Below are positions 60,099-64,000 of a stretch of DNA of 64,000 nt, piece after piece. This DNA is from Williamsia deligens (GTDB taxonomy: Bacteria; Actinomycetota; Actinomycetes; Mycobacteriales; Mycobacteriaceae): positions 2,962,796-3,026,795 of the forward strand of contig NZ_JAMTCI010000001.1 of assembly GCF_024171765.1 (NCBI RefSeq), read 5' to 3'. The notes under the pieces are model-generated. The model was given only the letters and a program-made list of their open reading frames with translations. It searched no databases and was not told the origin of the DNA. Both the position numbers and the translations under genes were made by a program. Position 1 is the stretch's first letter. Every line of letters begins with the position of its first letter.

Positions 60099-60952
60099 GC
60101 CTTGTGCGGACGTGAGGGGCGCTGGGAACCGGGAGTCGCGGGCAGTGTCGGCATCGGGGGCAGGGGTGGGACCGTCGGGAGGGTGGGCAGCACGACGGCG
60201 CGGCGCGAGCTGCGCCACACCGCGGTCAGGGCCCACGCGAGCAGTGCGGCGGCGGCTGCGCGGCCGACGGGTGTGCCCACGGCGTCGGCGACGCGGACCA
60301 CGGGGATCCACACCAATTTCACCACCGACCCGGCGATCTGCCAGGGGGTCTCCACGCCGGGAACGCCCTCCGCCTGCCGACGGGAGTTCGTGACCACTCC
60401 CGCGCGGACGAGTTCCGCCGCGGCGCTGCACCCGTTGTCGTCGAACTCGCAGGTCGCGGTCACGCGTCGGACCAGCTGCGCGTCGATCGCCTCGCGGGCC
60501 CACGGTCCCTGGGTGGACCCGGTCATCGCGCTGTAGCGGAGGAGGTCGTAGCCGAGGTCGTGGGTCTTGCACGGCGCGTCGAACGCCGCGGGAAGGGCGA
60601 TGGGTGAGGAACATCCGCCGTCCGGGTTCGCGGGGACGCCCGCGTCGACGATCGGCTGGTAGCCCTCCGCGGCTGCGAAGCCCGGGGGGATGAGTGCCTC
60701 CGCGCGCAGCGGGTGGGGTCCCACGAGAGCGGCGATCGCCATGCCGGCCGGCGTCTGGCGGCCGGCGTCGTGGGCGAGGACGAGACCCGCCGGCGTCATG
60801 CTCGGCGGTGCACCGTCGTCGGAGCGTGTGGTCGCGACCGGGGTGGTGCTCTGCGCCGACGCGGTCGTGGCCATCGACGTGACGACGACGCCCGCGGCGA
60901 GGACGAGAACGGCCAGCAGGGCGCGCCACAGCCGCAGCCGTATCTGGAGCAT
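60095..60952 (-). CDS. PLA2-like secreted protein, paralog 2, with C-terminal membrane segment
   Basis: A 285-residue protein. Signal peptide at residues 1-33 (LRLWRALLAVLVLAAGV, cleavage after ASA). The PLA2-like domain has DGGCSSP (Cys114) and CKTHDLGYDLLR (Cys128, His131-Asp132), and a further Cys pair (CEFDDNGC). A hydrophobic segment (about 228-245) and a Pro-rich basic tail follow, so it may be anchored at both ends. It is clearly related to paralog 1 (shared NPxGGCSSP and HDLGYDLLR; TPAGxAxAALxGxHP). ATG at 60952; GTG at 60967 is an alternative. Divergent from pfkA. Confidence 0.75.
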   Translation of the reverse strand: MLQIRLRLWRALLAVLVLAAGVVVTSMATTASAQSTTPVATTRSDDGAPPSMTPAGLVLAHDAGRQTPAGMAIAALVGPHPLRAEALIPPGFAAAEGYQPIVDAGVPANPDGGCSSPIALPAAFDAPCKTHDLGYDLLRYSAMTGSTQGPWAREAIDAQLVRRVTATCEFDDNGCSAAAELVRAGVVTNSRRQAEGVPGVETPWQIAGSVVKLVWIPVVRVADAVGTPVGRAAAAALLAWALTAVWRSSRRAVVLPTLPTVPPLPPMPTLPATPGSQRPSRPHKA

Positions 60953-61077
60953 CCCGCCGTGTCGCACCGGTCGAGGTTACGCGTCCACTGGCCTCGTGGA
61001 CGGCGAGGCGAGCAGGGTCACGCCCGGTTCCCTAGGTTTGGGGGGATCAGGGCGGGCGACGAGAGGACGAGCGCGAC

Positions 61078-62109
61078 GTGACCAGGTTCGGCATCCTGAC
61101 CTCCGGCGGCGACTGCCCCGGCCTCAACGCGGTGATCCGGGGTGCGGTCCTCAAGGGCGAGACGGTCCACGGCCAGGAGTTCGTCGGCTTCCTGGACGGG
61201 TGGCGCGGGCTCATCGAGAACGACGTGATGCCCCTGGACCGCAGTTCGGTGCGGGGCCTGTCGCATCAGGGCGGCACGATCCTCGGCACCAGCCGCGTCG
61301 GTCCCTACGCGGAACCGCACGGGGGGATCGAGGCCGTCCGACGGACGATCGCCGCGCAGTCGCTCGACGGTGTCATCGCCATCGGTGGTGAGGGGACGGC
61401 GTCGGCGTCGAAGCGGTTGCACGGCGAGGGTGTGAACATCGTCGGGGTCCCCAAGACCATCGACAACGATCTCGACGCCACCGACTACACCTTCGGGTTC
61501 GACACGGCCGTGGAGATCGCGACCGAGGCGATCGACCGGTTGCGCACGACCGGCAACTCGCACAAGCGGTGCATGGTGCTCGAGGTCATGGGTCGCCACG
61601 CGGGGTGGATCGCCCTGTACTCCGGCATCGCCGGGGGTGCCCACGCGATCCTCATCCCGGAGCAGCCCGAGAGCATCGAGCAGATCTGCGCCTGGGTCTC
61701 GAGCGTGCAGAGTCGTGGCCGGTCGCCGATGGTGGTCGTCGCCGAGGGCTTCACCCTGCCCGACATGGACTCGGCGCACTCCACGAAGGGTCTCGACGGG
61801 TTCAACCGCCCCCGGCTCGGCGGCATCGCCGACGTCCTCGCGCCGATCATCGAAGAGAACACCGGGATCGAGACGCGCGCAACGGTTCTCGGTCACATCC
61901 AGCGCGGTGGGTCGCCCACCGGCTTCGACCGTGTCCTGGCGACCCGGCTCGGCATGGCGGTCACCGACATGGTGGCCGACCGCGACTGGGGGAAGATGGT
62001 CGCGCTGCGCGGCACCGACATCGTCCGTGTCGCGTTCGACGAGGCGCTCGCCGCGCACAAGACGGTCCCGCAGGATCAGTACCAGGAGGTCCGGGTCATC
62101 TTCGGCTGA
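61078..62109 (+). CDS. pfkA: ATP-dependent 6-phosphofructokinase
   Basis: A 343-residue PfkA, the same length as M. tuberculosis Rv3010c. N-terminal GILTSGGDCPGLNAVIRGAV binds nucleotide; GGEGTASASKRL has Gly rather than Asp at the position that decides ATP over pyrophosphate; the catalytic base is in PKTIDNDLDATD, and substrate residues lie in EVMGRHAGWIAL. A -10-like TAGGTT at 61033-61038 and GAGAGGA before the GTG suggest a short leader. It follows gatA in M. tuberculosis; here about 6.8 kb of accessory genes separate them. Confidence 0.96.
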   Translation: MTRFGILTSGGDCPGLNAVIRGAVLKGETVHGQEFVGFLDGWRGLIENDVMPLDRSSVRGLSHQGGTILGTSRVGPYAEPHGGIEAVRRTIAAQSLDGVIAIGGEGTASASKRLHGEGVNIVGVPKTIDNDLDATDYTFGFDTAVEIATEAIDRLRTTGNSHKRCMVLEVMGRHAGWIALYSGIAGGAHAILIPEQPESIEQICAWVSSVQSRGRSPMVVVAEGFTLPDMDSAHSTKGLDGFNRPRLGGIADVLAPIIEENTGIETRATVLGHIQRGGSPTGFDRVLATRLGMAVTDMVADRDWGKMVALRGTDIVRVAFDEALAAHKTVPQDQYQEVRVIFG

Positions 62110-62121
62110 CGGTGCACCCGG

Positions 62122-62334
62122 TCATCCGCGGGGGATGACGATCCACAGGGCGAGGTAGACCAGCACCTGCGGTCCCGGCAGCACGATCGACAGCACGAAC
62201 AGCAGTCGGACCAGGCCGGGGCTGAGACCGAAGCGCTGCGCGAGCCCGCCACAGACGCCCCCGAACCACTTGTCGGTCGTCGACCGCCGCAGGCGGGGCG
62301 AGGATCCGGGGGTGGTGTACGCGGGCTGGGTCAT
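62122..62334 (-). CDS. PspC-domain membrane protein
   Basis: A 70-residue PspC-domain protein: KWFGGVCGGLAQRFGLSPGLVRLLF then a single hydrophobic stretch (LSIVLPGPQVLVYLALWIVIP). PspC proteins act in envelope-stress responses, in some bacteria as anti-sigma or phage-shock partners; the role here is not clear. No pspA is visible. ATG at 62334 is the usual start of short PspC proteins; the longer frame above it has no homology. Ends 12 nt before the pfkA stop on the other strand. Confidence 0.85.
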   Translation of the reverse strand: MTQPAYTTPGSSPRLRRSTTDKWFGGVCGGLAQRFGLSPGLVRLLFVLSIVLPGPQVLVYLALWIVIPRG

Positions 62335-62383
62335 GACACTCCTGAGCTCGGTGGCCGCTTCTCGGCCGTCCTCCCCGACGGTA

Positions 62384-62398
62384 GGGACCGCCGGTCCC
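62384..62398. terminator. Small hairpin between PspC and S53 peptidase genes
   Basis: GGGACC-GCC-GGTCCC in the 106-nt gap downstream of the peptidase gene. A weak terminator candidate; no U-tract. Confidence 0.35.
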
Positions 62399-62440
62399 GA
62401 CGGCATCGGGGTTCACCCCCGGTTCGACCCGGAGCCGCGC

Positions 62441-64000
62441 TCAGCGCACCTTCGGTGACTTGGAGTCCGGGGTGAAGGGGATCGGTGTCACCGTCCCCAG
62501 TGCCGAGAGGAACGACGGATCGCGGGGCGTGCCGACCCCGGTCGCGGTGTCGTAGCCGCGCACCGACCGCAGGCTCTGGTTCGCCGTCTCGAGGGTCCGG
62601 ACGCTGTAGGTCCGCCCGCCCGCCGCCGACACGCCGTCGGTGAAGTTCACCCGGAACACCGCGGGCGTGCTCCCGAACTCGGCCGGGCTCGACAGGTCGG
62701 CCGCGTCGACGTCGTACAGGGTGGTCGCGGACTGCCGGTACACCGCGTAGATCCGCGGGTTGAGGAATCCGAGGTCCCGTCCGGCGCGCTGATTCGCCAC
62801 GGCCGCCATCCCCGCGACGAGCGGTGCCGCCAGCGACGTCCCGCCGATCCGGTACTCGTCGTAGTAGGTGCCGTCGGGGAAGCGCTGCGTCTGGCCGACG
62901 AGGAAGCCGGTGTTGGGGTCGGCGAGTGCGGCGATGTCCGGCACGGCGCGCCCGCTGGTGCCCGCTGCTCCCGACGAGCCGTCGCGGGCGGAGTCGGTGA
63001 TGCCCCTCTGGTAACTCGGCTGCGGGAAGACGGCGCTGACTCCGCCGCCACCACCGCCGCCGAAGGTGGGTGCGCCCCCGCTCAGCGAGCCGGCGAAGGT
63101 GTACGTCGTCGCCGCGGGGGGAGCCGACCCTGTCGGTGCGGGGGTCAGCGTGCCCGTCGCGGCGGTGACGCCGGTCTGCCAGCCGACCTCGAAGGCCCGC
63201 GCCCAGCCGGGCTTGTTCACCGCGTTGTTCGGATCGTCGATGCCGTAGATGCCGCCGCCGGACACCGACGACTGCGCCGGGACGGCGGCCGGCGCGCCGC
63301 CGGGCGTGAACACCGAGCCGCCGGAACCGCGCACGATCGCCGCCGACGTCCCGCCGACCGCGGTCACGTTCGGTGTGTTCGCGTAGAAGTCGACAGCCGT
63401 CTTCCCGAGCGTGCTCGCGTTGTCGCCGTCGTCGCCGCTGGACACGAAGACCCCGACGCCGGTCGCCACGGCCTGCGCGAAGATCGCGTTGAGGCTGTTC
63501 ACGAACCCCTGCGGCACGGTCTCGCCGGAGAACCCGTACGAGATCGACAGGATCGGTGCGAGGTGCTTGTCGACGACGAACTTCACGCTGCGGTCGAAGT
63601 CCTGACCGGCGTTCGAGGACGCGACGTAGAGGAGCTTCGCTCCCGGCGCCGTGGTGTGGATGGCCTCGGCGTCGAGCGTCTGCTCACCGAAGAACGAGCC
63701 CGGGTCGTTCTTGGGCGTCGTCGGCCGCTGGTAGATGCCCGGCGGGACCATCTGGCTGATCTGCGGGTCGGGCAGGTTGTGCAGACGCGAGTACTGGGTG
63801 ACGTCGGCGACGATGGTCGGGGAGGCGTTCGCGCCGACGAACGCGACGGTCTGGCCGGCGCCGGTGTCGCCGCTGCCGAGCCCGTACAGGCCGCGCACCT
63901 GGGCGGGGGTGTACCCGCACGGTGCGAGCGGTTTCACGGTGCTGCCCGCGACGGCCTGGGGGAGGGTGACGGTCTTCTCGCCCCAGGAGGTGGAACACGG
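62441..64000 (-). CDS. S53 family serine-carboxyl peptidase (sedolisin), partial
   Basis: The gene runs off the right edge: the frame is open to 64000 and the visible part (519 residues) begins at the end of the propeptide (CSTSWGEKTVTLPQAVAGST). The S53 catalytic set is visible: Glu and Asp in EQTLDAEAIH, the oxyanion Asp region VSSGDDGDN, and the nucleophile Ser in IGGTSLAAPLVAG. SISYGFSGE is a further landmark. A Gly-rich run of about eight glycines lies mid-domain. A start codon at 63937 exists but would cut away propeptide sequence, so it is not favoured. Presumably secreted and acid-active, by family; no M. tuberculosis counterpart in this place. Confidence 0.88.
   Translation of the reverse strand, partial: PCSTSWGEKTVTLPQAVAGSTVKPLAPCGYTPAQVRGLYGLGSGDTGAGQTVAFVGANASPTIVADVTQYSRLHNLPDPQISQMVPPGIYQRPTTPKNDPGSFFGEQTLDAEAIHTTAPGAKLLYVASSNAGQDFDRSVKFVVDKHLAPILSISYGFSGETVPQGFVNSLNAIFAQAVATGVGVFVSSGDDGDNASTLGKTAVDFYANTPNVTAVGGTSAAIVRGSGGSVFTPGGAPAAVPAQSSVSGGGIYGIDDPNNAVNKPGWARAFEVGWQTGVTAATGTLTPAPTGSAPPAATTYTFAGSLSGGAPTFGGGGGGGVSAVFPQPSYQRGITDSARDGSSGAAGTSGRAVPDIAALADPNTGFLVGQTQRFPDGTYYDEYRIGGTSLAAPLVAGMAAVANQRAGRDLGFLNPRIYAVYRQSATTLYDVDAADLSSPAEFGSTPAVFRVNFTDGVSAAGGRTYSVRTLETANQSLRSVRGYDTATGVGTPRDPSFLSALGTVTPIPFTPDSKSPKVR

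Overview
The window is about 64 kb of high-GC, gene-dense actinobacterial chromosome. Gene content and order point to the order Mycobacteriales (mycolic-acid bacteria such as Gordonia, Williamsia, Rhodococcus or Tsukamurella). The evidence is a WhiB2 regulator, an F420 FbiA/FbiB pair, the methylglucose-lipopolysaccharide (MGLP) type cluster matching M. tuberculosis Rv3030-Rv3037c, class Ib NrdHIEF, a SerB2-type SerB, and many genes that appear to be leaderless. The genus cannot be fixed from the sequence alone. There is no rRNA, tRNA, CRISPR array, insertion sequence or prophage that I can see. Comparisons with M. tuberculosis are from memory of gene order, not from a search.

Layout. 0-5 kb: an SDR preceded by a KstR-like operator, a DivIVA-domain protein, a 55-aa DUF3117 protein, an RlmA-type methyltransferase, and divergent glgM/glgC (compare Rv1209-Rv1213). 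5-13.6 kb: NUDIX-fbiB-fbiA, whiB2, a metallopeptidase-family protein, a DUF3499 protein, manB, a SIS-like protein and manA (compare Rv3262-Rv3255c). 13.6-19.7 kb: a TetR regulator, nrdHIEF with NrdR-like boxes, a small secreted protein and a beta-carbonic anhydrase. 19.9-27.2 kb: siderophore-binding lipoprotein, ctaD, serB, a Pth2-like protein, a cupin, an ABC ATPase and a NUDIX protein (compare Rv3044-Rv3040c). 27.2-31.2 kb: an M13 metallopeptidase lipoprotein, a LigD-type polymerase and an esterase, which look like an insertion. 31.2-41.2 kb: enoyl-CoA hydratase and the MGLP-type cluster (compare Rv3039c-Rv3030). 41.4-48.5 kb: etfBA, an OlsB-like/PlsC-like acyltransferase pair, cysteine desulfurase, mnmA and a MetE-like protein. 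48.5-54.3 kb: L,D-transpeptidase, MmcQ/YjbR, ligA, an ACT protein and gatCA. 54.2-61 kb: an accessory stretch between gatA and pfkA with a membrane alpha/beta hydrolase, two paralogous PLA2-like secreted proteins, a two-component system and two oxidoreductases. 61-64 kb: pfkA, a PspC protein and a partial S53 peptidase cut by the window edge.

Most of the window is housekeeping: nucleotide-sugar and storage-polysaccharide synthesis (GlgC, GlgM, ManA, ManB, the MGLP genes), deoxynucleotide supply, respiration, tRNA amidation and thiolation, and DNA ligation. The more unusual parts are the two intergenic repeat arrays (about 4.9 and 19.8 kb), the regulatory dyads, the likely CTG-initiated secreted protein, the OlsB/PlsC pair and the PLA2-like/alpha-beta-hydrolase/two-component locus. 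I did not find a system I could confidently call undescribed; that last locus is the best candidate.
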